Shown piece by piece: positions 10,547 to 23,491 of a stretch of DNA of 64,000 nt. Numbering within the stretch: position 1 is the first letter of the stretch; each line of letters begins with the position of its first letter. The translations under genes were made by a program, and so were the position numbers. The notes beneath the pieces are model-generated. The model did no database searches. It worked only from the letters and a program-made list of their open reading frames with translations, and was not told the DNA's origin. The DNA is from Allium sativum (taxonomy: Eukaryota > Streptophyta > Magnoliopsida > Asparagales > Amaryllidaceae): the NCBI GenBank assembly GCA_030737875.1, contig CM060910.1:613937303-614001302 (forward strand), in the 5' to 3' direction.

Positions 10547-11748
10547 TGTAACGACCCGTGTTTTTGGCCGTTAAATATTTAATTTAATTTATTTATTTTA
10601 AATATTATATCGGGAATATCAATGGAATTTAATACTTAATTCGTTATTGAAACGAAGTTGAACGTTATAGTTTATATATAATATAAATCGAGCTTGGAAA
10701 TGGCGCTGCAGTTCGCAATATAGAGTTTTGAACTTCAACTGAGAATACAGGATTCGATATAAGTCGGATTTCTGTGAAACAAGACACGTTGGGACCGTAT
10801 TGGCGATAGCTTTCATATGAAAGAGAAAAATCCAGATTTCGTGTTATATATTGCGAGTTATGGCCAAATCAAATTTTGAAATAGTCGCCATGGAAAATCG
10901 TTATTTAAAATATAGGCCTTTAAAATGGCCGTTTTGCAAACGGACTCAGATTTCGACGAAACCAGTTTCATTAGAACCGTATCGCTAAATTATTGTACGG
11001 TGGTGAATTGCGTGGAAAACCGATATCGTATGTGACCATGGTAGTCGTAAACGCCCGTTCAATTTCTATAGCACGTATTAAAATAAATAAAAGGATATTT
11101 GGCATAACTTGAGCAGACGATCGAATTAGGCCACGAAACCAGTTCCGTTGAGTTCGTATCGTCGATTAGAGTCAGGATATGTATATAGTTTGTTATTTTT
11201 AGAGATCGAGAAATTTGGCGTTAAAAAGGGTAGGGCGGTTCGGGGTAAAAATAGCCTTTCGGGGCAACAGTCTCAGAATGCGACGAAATTAGTGCCGTTG
11301 GGTTCGTATCGAAAAGTTATTGTTGATGTTCGCAGTTTCAAGTTGATTTGATTTATCTGGTGACTGTGAAAAAATTAAATGCGTGTTCATTTCTGGTTTC
11401 ATAAAGGAAATTTTTTCATACGACCTCAGATTTTGACGAAACTTGTCCCATTGGGTCCGGAATACCTTTTTACATCAAGATTAGTATTTTTATCAATAGA
11501 CAGAAATCATTTGTAGTGGTTTTTAACATGATTTCTCCATGACGAAGTTTCATACATTATTTTATTAATAAAATCCATCCCACTGTTTTTTCTCTTTCTT
11601 GTATTTCAAATCTTTGTTTTCTTGTCTGCCGACAGCACACTGCTACCGACATATGGAATGAAATAACAGCTCACGCCTAAGCAAGCTAATATTGGGAAAC
11701 CGCACCCTACTATGTACTGGAAACCGTGGTAACCACGTAATTCACTCA

Positions 11749-11760
11749 CTATATATATAG
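11749..11760 (+). promoter_or_regulatory. TATA box of D 5' LTR
   Basis: CTATATATATAG is followed about 30 bp later by a C/T-rich start region and then a leader of several hundred bases. It is the best promoter candidate in the window. The identical copy in the 3' LTR is at 18949-18960. Confidence 0.6.
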
Positions 11761-14700
11761 CACGCACTCCCGTCTTTTCCTTTACAGCTTACACAAAATC
11801 GAATAAAAAAAAAAGAAAAAAAAAAGAAAACCGAAGAGAAGAAAGGGACGTAAGCAGCAAGGGGGCGGGGTTCAAGCGCTTGCGTTAGTGTTGAGATGAG
11901 GCTCAGGTAGTGCAGTAATCTTTGAAGGAGCGGTGATAGTGTTGAGCGTGCGTGATTCATGGCACAGCAATGATGGGCGACACTGGGAAAAACAAGAGTA
12001 CGTGGTTGCAAAGTAATGGGAGGGAGTTAACGTTAGAGGGAGTGAGAACTGAAAGAGGAAGTAACATGCATTTGCGGATGGAAGGAGAATGGCATTGTGA
12101 TATTCATGCATGGAGAGAAGCACAAAGTTGAAGTGTGTGGTCTTGTTTAGTAAAGTCGCTAGTTGGGTACTGGTGGTTCGCTGGAAGTCGAATGGAGTGT
12201 TAGTGCGGTGCCGGAGTGGAGCAGTGAGGGTGACGAGGGGGCGCAGCATTCAAGGGGAGGTGGCGTCGGACGAAATAGGGGTTTCGGGGAGTGAGAGGAC
12301 GGGGTGGAATGGAGTGTTTCTCCATGGTTCCGTGGAAACAGTAGCAGTGGGGAGTCGGAGTCATGGGGGTGTCGGCGAAGCTAAGGTGGTGATCGAGCGT
12401 AGCCCGTTGTTGACAGCAATCGGTGAGCAGCTTTAAACAAGGCTTGGGTAAGTTGTAGTGTTACAATGCCAGATCATTTTTTTATAATACTAATTAAGCT
12501 TTAGATAGTGCCTAACCTGTGTTAACCTGATTTTATATAGTATAAACAGTAGACACAATATTTTAAGTTAGTAATAACATAGTATGGTTTATGCTAAGAA
12601 GTAATGGGTCAACCGTGGCCTAGTCATAAGGTTTTAAAGGGTGACTAGTTGATATTAAAGTTCCCAAACCAATTTTATAACATGCCAATAGTGTCTAAAA
12701 TGGTCCTAATCGGGTTTAAACGTAAGCAAAGATAAAGAGAATCATTATCATTTTTTTTGGTGATAGGTACATACATTATGCTTAACCGTTCTAATGTGCC
12801 TAACAAAGTTAGAAGCGTGAGTAGAATTTAATAAATTATTCAGGATTTAATATATCAAAATTAAGTAGGGAATAACGTATAAATGTTATGACGTTGTCAG
12901 ATAGCACCAGAATCGAATGGAACAAATGACATTGGGACTGTATCGACAAACGTAATATTCTGGCCTGGGTTGGACAGAGCTAGGTACCGCTGCGAGTTAT
13001 TAAAACGGTCTGTTTTCAGCAACGACTGGAATCAAGGTGAGTTAAACTCACTCAGTTACCCTTTTTATATTTTATATAAATTGGGTATTTTTATTTTGTG
13101 TGCTCTGCTTGCAAATGGTTGACTGCTTTGCTAGTTATACAATTGTTTGTTAATTTAACCGATGAAATTAAACTGTGTTTAATTTCAGTAAAATACCAAA
13201 TCGTTATTTTTAACGATTGATTCCAATAAAGGTAACTCACCTTGGTTGGTCACGGTTATTTTTAAACGTGTTTTAAAATGGTTGAATTGTTTGAATTGCT
13301 TATGGTTGATGTTAAATGGTCGTTATTAAATTTATCAGTTAAACAAAACTGAATGATCTGGTTTATGAAAACCATTTGAATACAGGGACGAACAGGTTGG
13401 AGGGATCCAACCGGATTCCTCAAATTTATTTTCATATGATCATATATGAACTGATCTGTTTGTGTGATTGATTTGATGGTTGATTATTAATTGAATATTC
13501 AACCTCTATTTGGTTTGAACCAATAAGTGATATTGGTTAAGTGTTTGGCAGAGTATGGCCTTTAAAAATCAATCGGTTTATAGATATGGATTCACCGATA
13601 GGTGAGTCGATAAAAGTGAAGTTATAAAGTTTATTTTATAACTGGACTCAGATCTTGAAATATATTATTTGAATAAAGTATAAAAGGGAATTAAATAAAT
13701 ATTTTATTTATTTAAGATCTTGATTTATGGTTGGTTTATTTTATAAAGTATATGCTGATGTTAATCAGATTTTCAAGTATGAAGATAAGAAATGAATCGA
13801 AAGGGTTAAACTTTGATCATTTGTTTTGTAAGGAAAACAAATAATTAGAATCTATTTAAATTAATTATATTTTTAAAGCAAGGATTGTTGAAATCGGAAT
13901 GAGATAATCAAGTTTTTGAGTTAATTAAATCAACCGTTTGGAATTAGAATTGTTTATCAAGTTAAGGTGTTTTGACTAAAATAGTTAAGCGAATATTGTT
14001 TGAATTTAAATAAGGATTTAAAAGGGATTTAATATTTAATTTAGTTATAAAGGGATTAACTACTAAAGTAGTTAATGTTTGAAATAAGTTATTATTTCCA
14101 TTAATGATAAATTTAGGAATATATTTTTAAATGGGAATTCATTTAAAAAGTGACCGAATGTGAGATGCAAGCCAATTGAATGGTGAAAGGAAATAAACGT
14201 ACACAATTATATGAATGAAGTGAAAGGAGATTACGATAAAAAGGGTTTATTATAAACCAGAGGCTTTAAGTGAGATTTAAAGTGTTAAGACGTTAATTTT
14301 ACATTAACGTTACTTGAAAATGAGATCTAGTAAAAAGGAGAATTTTAAATGAGATTTTAAATGGGAAATTGAATATAGTTACTCGAGATAGCATTAGCCA
14401 AACCTAATTATTCGACTAAGTGCCATTTCGTACGACTGCTAGCGTAATTCGCAGGGCTGCAGATAGCCTACGGCGGTCGGATGTTTCCTGAGGGAATCAG
14501 GCGTAACCATTGTGATCGCTGTGATCTAGAGTCAAGCGAATGGTTTTAAGTCAAGTATTAGTTAATCAATTAGAGTTAATTGATTAGAGTTAAATCGAAT
14601 TAGAAGTATTCAAATATCGTATTTTTGAATATTTGAAGAAGTTAGAAGTTTTAATTTAACAAAAGTAAATCAGTTTAGATAAAGGCCAAGTGATGCTGAA

Positions 14701-15738
14701 TACTGAACCAGTGAACTCATTGGAGTGTCATGTTTGAAACACTGTATATTTTGATAGTTAAAACACCGACTATCAAAGCTGTCCAATACGATTGTTGGTA
14801 CGGAAAGACCGGGATCGAATTTATTCGAAAACCATTCCGACCAACAAATACGTGAAGATCTCAGAAGATGATCGAGATGGAGCATTGAAGACCGTGGATC
14901 TTCATAAACGGAAGAACCACTAATATTCTCTGCCTGGCAAGCAGAGATAAACTGTGATTCTGTCGTAGTTGGAATCTACGGGGTTGCAAGGACTTCTCGC
15001 TACTGATCCATGGGGTGATTCCTATATTGGATGCAGTAGGAGAGTGCCTTCGGCTCATCCTGTTCCTGGATGACCTGTATGGACGGATGTCTGACAGAGT
15101 ATTTCCAAAGGGTCACGTACGTTGATTTCTTCAAACGTACGATAGTTGTTGGCGGGGAATCGCCGTTCTCTTAGCTTACTGCTAGAGTATTTTTGTGGAC
15201 GTCAATTAGTGATATCTGACGGATCTGACGATGTGGCATTCAAAGTGAATGATGACCAGATGTTCAAAAGCTAAACTAAGCCTCAAGCCTCATCAACCGG
15301 GAAATGACAAAAATCGGGCAGGCAGCATGGCTATGTGGGTCGCTCCCATTAGGGTGTATGATCACCTATCTAGAGGAAATCCTATTTGTTTCTTAATCTA
15401 TGTTTCGATGCTGTCCCTTGTCGGGAGAGGGTTGCTGATCCCAACCGTCGGTGATATACATTCGATACGCTCAAGCGAAATGAGTGGTCGGTCATGTGAG
15501 GGCCGGGTTGCAAGAAGTTCTTGTTGAACCCAGTGTATTCGTCTCTAGAGATACACGATCGGAAGGTGGACCCATACCTTGTCAAGTCGGAATCCAATTC
15601 CCAATAAGTGCCTGCGGTTTTGATTGTATACTATATATGTAGAGCGTGAGATGCAAGCGTTCTACTAGATTCTATTTACTTGTATTTAGACATTATTATA
15701 ATATCAGACCAGATATTGGTTTCAAACTGTTTTGGGTT

Positions 15739-15788
15739 ATCGTAAGGTAAAAACCGTCCGTGTTTATGTGTGGATTTGGTCTTACGAT
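15739..15788 (+). other. Diverged hairpin H1 in D 5' LTR
   Basis: ATCGTAAG pairs with CTTACGAT (8 bp), with ACC/GGT extending it inside. It sits before the poly(A) signal as H1 does in family A. The central pairs are C-G and G-C where A, B and C have T-A and A-T, so pairing is kept while sequence is not. The copy in the 3' LTR is at 22939-22988. Confidence 0.55.
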
Positions 15789-16074
15789 TATCATTTCCTT
15801 TTGAAAAGGTTTTGAACTTTAAAATCATAATTGGATGATTTACCTTTATACTGTGCGAGTTTATCTCACTCTGGTTCACCAGACTGACCCGGTGTTTTGT
15901 AAATGCTCGGGTTAGGCCGGGTTGTACAGGTCCAGGTTATCGACTGCTGTGAAGAGACGAGCTGGAAGAGTCCAGACGTATGATATTACTATTCCGCTGT
16001 GTGTTATATGAGGACAGATTATTATCACTGTCCAGATGTGTACTCTGATAATTGTAAGTATTTTAAAAGCTTTC

Positions 16075-16080
16075 AATAAA
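16075..16080 (+). terminator. Poly(A) signal of D 5' LTR
   Basis: AATAAA about 210 bp before the LTR end, followed by T-rich sequence. The copy in the 3' LTR, at 23275-23280, would act on the element transcript. With the TATA box at 11749, the implied R region is about 4.3 kb. Confidence 0.5.
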
Positions 16081-16286
16081 GATTATTTCTGTATTATATT
16101 TTATTCCGCTGCGATGTGAGACTCTGTGTTGTGGTGTTCTTCTTCTTCTTCTATTCTAATATTTCTATCTTATCTATTCTCACCCTCTAACTTCTTTCTA
16201 TTAATGATCTGGAATGTTCGATGTCTGAATGGTCAACATGGTAGTTTGATGTTGATTTTCGGAGTCGAAAATCCCGGTTCGTTACA

Positions 16287-17746
16287 GTGGTATCAGAGCT
16301 ATTGGTTAAGTAATTACCTTGGCTCTGTGGCGTGACTCAGTAGAGGTGGGGTTAGTAATACCCTAGACTGAGTTTGAGTGTATATATATATGAGCGCGTA
16401 TTTGTAAATTGTTATAAAAACTGTTATATTGTGTTGATTGGTTTGTCGAGTAGTTTATGAATTCTGGTCGATGCAGTAATGCAAACTGTGTCGATAAGTG
16501 TTTCTAAACTCTTGAACAGAATAATTCGACACAGTATGTTTTTGAAAGAGGGTAAATGAAATAATTTTACCCAAATGGTATTTTAATATAAAGGAATGAT
16601 TAACATTTGAAGTATTATAGTATATTGGATGTGTTGGTTGATTATAATTGAAATGGTTATATAAGTAACCAATGAGAATTCGTATAATATAAAAGCAGAT
16701 TTATTAAATCTGAAATTAAAATCAAAATTGAAATTAAAATTCCTAAATGTGGGAAGGGTGTTTGCAAATGAACTTGGATTGAATATATGAGAATTTTAAA
16801 ATCCTGGGAGATTTTAAATTGGTTTACAAGTAGTGTGTTTGGTATTTTGAAATAGATTTCAAAATAGAGGTGTTTGAAAATGGTTGTGAAAGTGATATAG
16901 TATTGAACTCACTTCGATAGCTGGAAAATAGATTCCGATGATATGTGCGCCATTATCGGTGTTCATTTTCGAGTTCTAAGTGACGGATTACTACCAAAAA
17001 TCTTGTTTTGAATTTCTTTGAGAAAAACAAGTTGTTTTGAATCCTGAAAGGGGATAGTTGATTTTCAAAAAAGCTAACTGTTTAAAAACTCCCAGAGAGA
17101 TTATTTGAACAAGAACAAAATTAAATAGAATTTGGAAAAGTAAATACGAATTGAACTGAAACAAATTAACTGGCAATTGAATCGGAATATAATATATCAA
17201 TTCGAATCAGATTTTGAATTTGTGAGACAGGAATCTAAGATGGTGTTGGACTGGTAAGTTAAGAATTGAAAGTGATAAAGGATGGAAACTGGTTTAAGAA
17301 TGAGATTGGGGTTGGACGCGTGAAGGATTTAGTTTTGAGAATAAAATTGGAATTTTGTTGGGAAGACATTCGTATATGCTGACAGGGTGGCAGACGGGAA
17401 AGATATAGTGGTATGCCCGACAAAAAGGTACACGTCTATTTTATATGGGTTTGGTGATTTATGAGCCTATTTGGCAAGCCGCTTGGCTGTTTCATTTTCT
17501 TTTGAATTGGAGAAGGCCCAGAGAGGCGAGTTGTGGTTGTACCGATTGAGCCGTATAGAGGAGATGCTGGCGAAATTTTTCGAAAATGTAAGGTGTTAGA
17601 AAATTTTCGATATTTTTGAAAATATTTATTTACAGTATTGAATTGGTTTCTAATTTAATATAAAATTAGATTTGAAATTAATGAGCTTATAACGTTTTTC
17701 TTACCTTAGCAATTTCGAGGACGAAATTATTTTAAGGGGGAAAGAA
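16287..17746 (+). mobile_element. Non-coding interior of element D
   Basis: Only 1460 bp, AT-rich, with no open frame above about 70 codons and no gag, protease, RT or integrase motif. The last 330 bp match the tail of A1 (1-355). It ends with the TTCGAGGACGAAAT box (17713-17726) and a purine tract AAGGGGGAAAGAA (17734-17746), the plus-strand primer. The GAGGACGAA box is shared with the coding element C (60183-60191), which points to a C-like ancestor whose coding region was lost. Confidence 0.85.
16288..16299 (+). promoter_or_regulatory. Primer-binding site of D (initiator Met tRNA)
   Basis: TGGTATCAGAGC begins two bases after the LTR end and matches the 3' end complement of plant initiator methionine tRNA, the usual primer for chromovirus reverse transcription. 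It is perfect here, in keeping with a recently active element. Confidence 0.9.
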
Positions 17747-20700
17747 TGTAACGACCCGTGTTTTTGGCCGTTAAATATTTAATTTAATTTATTTATTTTA
17801 AATATTATATCGGGAATATCAATGGAATTTAATACTTAATTCGTTATTGAAACGAAGTTGAACGTTATAGTTTATATATAATATAAATCGAGCTTGGAAA
17901 TGGCGCTGCAGTTCGCAATATAGAGTTTTGAACTTCAACTGAGAATACAGGATTCGATATAAGTCGGATTTCTGTGAAACAAGACACGTTGGGACCGTAC
18001 TGGCGATAGCTTTCATATGAAAGAGAAAAATCCAGATTTCGTGTTATATATTGCGAGTTATGGCCAAATCAAATTTTGAAATAGTCGCCATGGAAAATCG
18101 TTATTTAAAATATAGGCCTTTAAAATGGCCGTTTTGCAAACGGACTCAGATTTCGACGAAACCAGTTTCATTAGAACCGTATCGCTAAATTATTGTACGG
18201 TGGTGAATTGCGTGGAAAACCGATATCGTATGTGACCATGGTAGTCGTAAACGCCCGTTCAATTTCTATAGCACGTATTAAAATAAATAAAAGGATATTT
18301 GGCATAACTTGAGCAGACGATCGAATTAGGCCACGAAACCAGTTCCGTTGAGTTCGTATCGTCGATTAGAGTCAGGATATGTATATAGTTTGTTATTTTT
18401 AGAGATCGAGAAATTTGGCGTTAAAAAGGGTAGGGCGGTTCGGGGTAAAAATAGCCTTTCGGGGCAACAGTCTCAGAATGCGACGAAATTAGTGCCGTTG
18501 GGTTCGTATCGAAAAGTTATTGTTGATGTTCGCAGTTTCAAGTTGATTTGATTTATCTGGTGACTGTGAAAAAATTAAATGCGTGTTCATTTCTGGTTTC
18601 ATAAAGGAAATTTTTTCATACGACCTCAGATTTTGACGAAACTTGTCCCATTGGGTCCGGAATACCTTTTTACATCAAGATTAGTATTTTTATCAGTAGA
18701 CAGAAATCATTTGTAGTGGTTTTTAACATGATTTCTCCATGACGAAGTTTCATACATTATTTTATTAATAAAATCCATCCCACTGTTTTTTCTCTTTCTT
18801 GTATTTCAAATCTTTGTTTTCTTGTCTGCCGACAGCACACTGCTACCGACATATGGAATGAAATAACAGCTCACGCCTAAGCAAGCTAATATTGGGAAAC
18901 CGCACCCTACTATGTACTGGAAACCGTGGTAACCACGTAATTCACTCACTATATATATAGCACGCACTCCCGTCTTTTCCTTTACAGCTTACACAAAATC
19001 GAATAAAAAAAAAAGAAAAAAAAAAGAAAACCGAAGAGAAGAAAGGGACGTAAGCAGCAAGGGGGCGGGGTTCAAGCGCTTGCGTTAGTGTTGAGATGAG
19101 GCTCAGGTAGTGCAGTAATCTTTGAAGGAGCGGTGATAGTGTTGAGCGTGCGTGATTCATGGCACAGCAATGATGGGCGACACTGGGAAAAACAAGAGTA
19201 CGTGGTTGCAAAGTAATGGGAGGGAGTTAACGTTAGAGGGAGTGAGAACTGAAAGAGGAAGTAACATGCATTTGCGGATGGAAGGAGAATGGCGTTGTGA
19301 TATTCATGCATGGAGAGAAGCACAAAGTTGAAGTGTGTGGTCTTGTTTAGTAAAGTCGCTAGTTGGGTACTGGTGGTTCGCTGGAAGTCGAATGGAGTGT
19401 TAGTGCGGTGCCGGAGTGGAGCAGTGAGGGTGACGAGGGGGCGCAGCATTCAAGGGGAGGTGGCGTCGGACGAAATAGGGGTTTCGGGGAGTGAGAGGAC
19501 GGGGTGGAATGGAGTGTTTCTCCATGGTTCCGTGGAAACAGTAGCAGTGGGGAGTCGGAGTCATGGGGGTGTCGGCGAAGCTAAGGTGGTGATCGAGCGT
19601 AGCCCGTTGTTGACAGCAATCGGTGAGCAGCTTTAAACAAGGCTTGGGTAAGTTGTAGTGTTACAATGCCAGATCATTTTTTTATAATACTAATTAAGCT
19701 TTAGATAGTGCCTAACCTGTGTTAACCTGATTTTATATAGTATAAACAGTAGACACAATATTTTAAGTTAGTAATAACATAGTATGGTTTATGCTAAGAA
19801 GTAATGGGTCAACCGTGGCCTAGTCATAAGGTTTTAAAGGGTGACTAGTTGATATTAAAGTTCCCAAACCAATTTTATAACATGCCAATAGTGTCTAAAA
19901 TGGTCCTAATCGGGTTTAAACGTAAGCAAAGATAAAGAGAATCATTATCATTTTTTTTGGTGATAGGTACATACATTATGCTTAACCGTTCTAATGTGCC
20001 TAACAAAGTTAGAAGCGTGAGTAGAATTTAATAAATTATTCAGGATTTAATATATCAAAATTAAGTAGGGAATAACGTATAAATGTTATGACGTTGTCAG
20101 ATAGCACCAGAATCGAATGGAACAAATGACATTGGGACTGTATCGACAAACGTAATATTCTGGCCTGGGTTGGACAGAGCTAGGTACCGCTGCGAGTTAT
20201 TAAAACGGTCTGTTTTCAGCAACGACTGGAATCAAGGTGAGTTAAACTCACTCAGTTACCCTTTTTATATTTTATATAAATTGGGTATTTTTATTTTGTG
20301 TGCTCTGCTTGCAAATGGTTGACTGCTTTGCTAGTTATACAATTGTTTGTTAATTTAACCGATGAAATTAAACTGTGTTTAATTTCAGTAAAATACCAAA
20401 TCGTTATTTTTAACGATTGATTCCAATAAAGGTAACTCACCTTGGTTGGTCACGGTTATTTTTAAACGTGTTTTAAAATGGTTGAATTGTTTGAATTGCT
20501 TATGGTTGATGTTAAATGGTCGTTATTAAATTTATCAGTTAAACAAAACTGAATGATCTGGTTTATGAAAACCATTTGAATACAGGGACGAACAGGTTGG
20601 AGGGATCCAACCGGATTCCTCAAATTTATTTTCATATGATCATATATGAACTGATCTGTTTGTGTGATTGATTTGATGGTTGATTATTAATTGAATATTC

Positions 20701-23486
20701 AACCTCTATTTGGTTTGAACCAATAAGTGATATTGGTTAAGTGTTTGGCAGAGTATGGCCTTTAAAAATCAATCGGTTTATAGATATGGATTCACCGATA
20801 GGTGAGTCGATAAAAGTGAAGTTATAAAGTTTATTTTATAACTGGACTCAGATCTTGAAATATATTATTTGAATAAAGTATAAAAGGGAATTAAATAAAT
20901 ATTTTATTTATTTAAGATCTTGATTTATGGTTGGTTTATTTTATAAAGTATATGCTGATGTTAATCAGATTTTCAAGTATGAAGATAAGAAATGAATCGA
21001 AAGGGTTAAACTTTGATCATTTGTTTTGTAAGGAAAACAAATAATTAGAATCTATTTAAATTAATTATATTTTTAAAGCAAGGATTGTTGAAATCGGAAT
21101 GAGATAATCAAGTTTTTGAGTTAATTAAATCAACCGTTTGGAATTAGAATTGTTTATCAAGTTAAGGTGTTTTGACTAAAATAGTTAAGCGAATATTGTT
21201 TGAATTTAAATAAGGATTTAAAAGGGATTTAATATTTAATTTAGTTATAAAGGGATTAACTACTAAAGTAGTTAATGTTTGAAATAAGTTATTATTTCCA
21301 TTAATGATAAATTTAGGAATATATTTTTAAATGGGAATTCATTTAAAAAGTGACCGAATGTGAGATGCAAGCCAATTGAATGGTGAAAGGAAATAAACGT
21401 ACACAATTATATGAATTAAGTGAAAGGAGATTACGATAAAAAGGGTTTATTATAAACCAGAGGCTTTAAGTGAGATTTAAAGTGTTAAGACGTTAATTTT
21501 ACATTAACGTTACTTGAAAATGAGATCTAGTAAAAAGGAGAATTTTAAATGAGATTTTAAATGGGAAATTGAATATAGTTACTCGAGATAGCATTAGCCA
21601 AACCTAATTATTCGACTAAGTGCCATTTCGTACGACTGCTAGCGTAATTCGCAGGGCTGCAGATAGCCTACGGCGGTCGGATGTTTCCTGAGGGAATCAG
21701 GCGTAACCATTGTGATCGCTGTGATCTAGAGTCAAGCGAATGGTTTTAAGTCAAGTATTAGTTAATCAATTAGAGTTAATTGATTAGAGTTAAATCGAAT
21801 TAGAAGTATTCAAATATCGTATTTTTGAATATTTGAAGAAGTTAGAAGTTTTAATTTAACAAAAGTAAATCAGTTTAGATAAAGGCCAAGTGATGCTGAA
21901 TACTGAACCAGTGAACTCATTGGAGTGTCATGTTTGAAACACTGTATATTTTGATAGTTAAAACACCGACTATCAAAGCTGTCCAATACGATTGTTGGTA
22001 CGGAAAGACCGGGATCGAATTTATTCGAAAACCATTCCGACCAACAAATACGTGAAGATCTCAGAAGATGATCGAGATGGAGCATTGAAGACCGTGGATC
22101 TTCATAAACGGAAGAACCACTAATATTCTCTGCCTGGCAAGCAGAGATAAACTGTGATTCTGTCGTAGTTGGAATCTACGGGGTTGCAAGGACTTCTCGC
22201 TACTGATCCATGGGGTGATTCCTATATTGGATTGAGTAGGAGAGTGCCTTCGGCTCATCCTGTTCCTGGATGACCTGTATGGACGGATGTCTGACAGAGT
22301 ATTTCCAAAGGGTCACGTACGTTGATTTCTTCAAACGTACGATAGTTGTTGGCGGGGAATCGCCGTTCTCTTAGCTTACTGCTAGAGTATTTTTGTGGAC
22401 GTCAATTAGTGATATCTGACGGATCTGACGATGTGGCATTCAAAGTGAATGATGACCAGATGTTCAAAAGCTAAACTAAGCCTCAAGCCTCATCAACCGG
22501 GAAATGACAAAAATCGGGCAGGCAGCATGGCTATGTGGGTCGCTCCCATTAGGGTGTATGATCACCTATCTAGAGGAAATCCTATTTGTTTCTTAATCTA
22601 TGTTTCGATGCTGTCCCTTGTCGGGAGAGGGTTGCTGATCCCAACCGTCGGTGATATACATTCGATACGCTCAAGCGAAATGAGTGGTCGGTCATGTGAG
22701 GGCCGGGTTGCAAGAAGTTCTTGTTGAACCCAGTGTATTCGTCTCTAGAGATACACGATCGGAAGGTGGACCCATACCTTGTCAAGTCGGAATCCAATTC
22801 CCAATAAGTGCCTGCGGTTTTGATTGTATACTATATATGTAGAGCGTGAGATGCAAGCGTTCTACTAGATTCTATTTACTTGTATTTAGACATTATTATA
22901 ATATCAGACCAGATATTGGTTTCAAACTGTTTTGGGTTATCGTAAGGTAAAAACCGTCCGTGTTTATGTGTGGATTTGGTCTTACGATTATCATTTCCTT
23001 TTGAAAAGGTTTTGAACTTTAAAATCATAATTGGATGATTTACCTTTATACTGTGCGAGTTTATCTCACTCTGGTTCACCAGACTGACCCAGTGTTTTGT
23101 AAATGCTCGGGTTAGGCCGGGTTGTACAGGTCCAGGTTATCGACTGCTGTGAAGAGACGAGCTGGAAGAGTCCAGACGTATGATATTACTATTCCGCTGT
23201 GTGTTATATGAGGACAGATTATTATCACTGTCCAGATGTGTACTCTGATAATTGTAAGTATTTTAAAAGCTTTCAATAAAGATTATTTCTGTATTATATT
23301 TTATTCCGCTGCGATGTGAGACTCTGTGTTGTGGTGTTCTTCTTCTTCTTCTATTCTAATATTTATATCTTATCTATTCTCACCCTCTAACTTCTTTCTA
23401 TTAATGATCTGGAATGTTCGATGTCTGAATGGTCAACATGGTAGTTTGATGTTGATTTTCGGAGTCGAAAATCCCGGTTCGTTACA
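17747..23486 (+). mobile_element. 3' LTR of element D
   Basis: Matches the 5' LTR over its full 5740 bp with 8 substituted bases and no length change that I can see. The low divergence makes D one of the youngest insertions in the window. Confidence 0.93.
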
Positions 23487-23491
23487 GAACT
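23487..23491. other. Target-site duplication GAACT, right of D
   Basis: Matches 10542-10546. Confidence 0.95.

Larger units (their letters stand above)
10547..16286 (+). mobile_element. 5' LTR of element D
   Basis: Runs from TGTAACGACCC to GGTTCGTTACA, whose ends form an 8-bp inverted repeat (TGTAACGA). U3 holds four GACGAAA-type modules at about 10939, 11121, 11271 and 11421. Then come a TATA box (11749-11760), a GC-rich leader, donor-like CAAG|GTGAGT (GT at 13037), hairpin H1-D (15739-15788) and AATAAA (16075-16080). Open frames of 89, 125 and 108 codons in the leader overlap on opposite strands and match no family I recognise. They are identical in the other LTR only because the LTRs are young. 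Confidence 0.93.
10547..23486 (+). mobile_element. Complete non-autonomous LTR retrotransposon D (12.94 kb)
   Basis: Two direct 5740-bp LTRs (10547-16286 and 17747-23486) are offset by exactly 7200 bp and flank a 1460-bp interior. I counted 8 mismatched bases between the LTRs by eye (for example 10800/18000, 11496/18696, 12094/19294, 14217/21417), so insertion was recent. Primer site, purine tract and target duplication are intact. No gag, protease, RT or integrase is present, so it must rely on proteins from another element. It resembles the class of large retrotransposon derivatives (LARDs), but with the proportions reversed: almost 89 percent of the element is LTR. Confidence 0.93.

Noticed and set aside
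12110..12436. 108-codon frame in D LTR (repeated at 19310-19636), with an overlapping 125-codon minus frame.
   Set aside because: Identity between copies only reflects young LTRs; no recognised domain, frames overlap on opposite strands, and the region fits an untranslated leader.
10547..23486. Exact 7200-bp repeat taken as a tandem segmental duplication.
   Set aside because: The repeat stops at TG...CA ends, the copies are separated by a primer site and a purine tract, and GAACT flanks the whole. It is an LTR pair.
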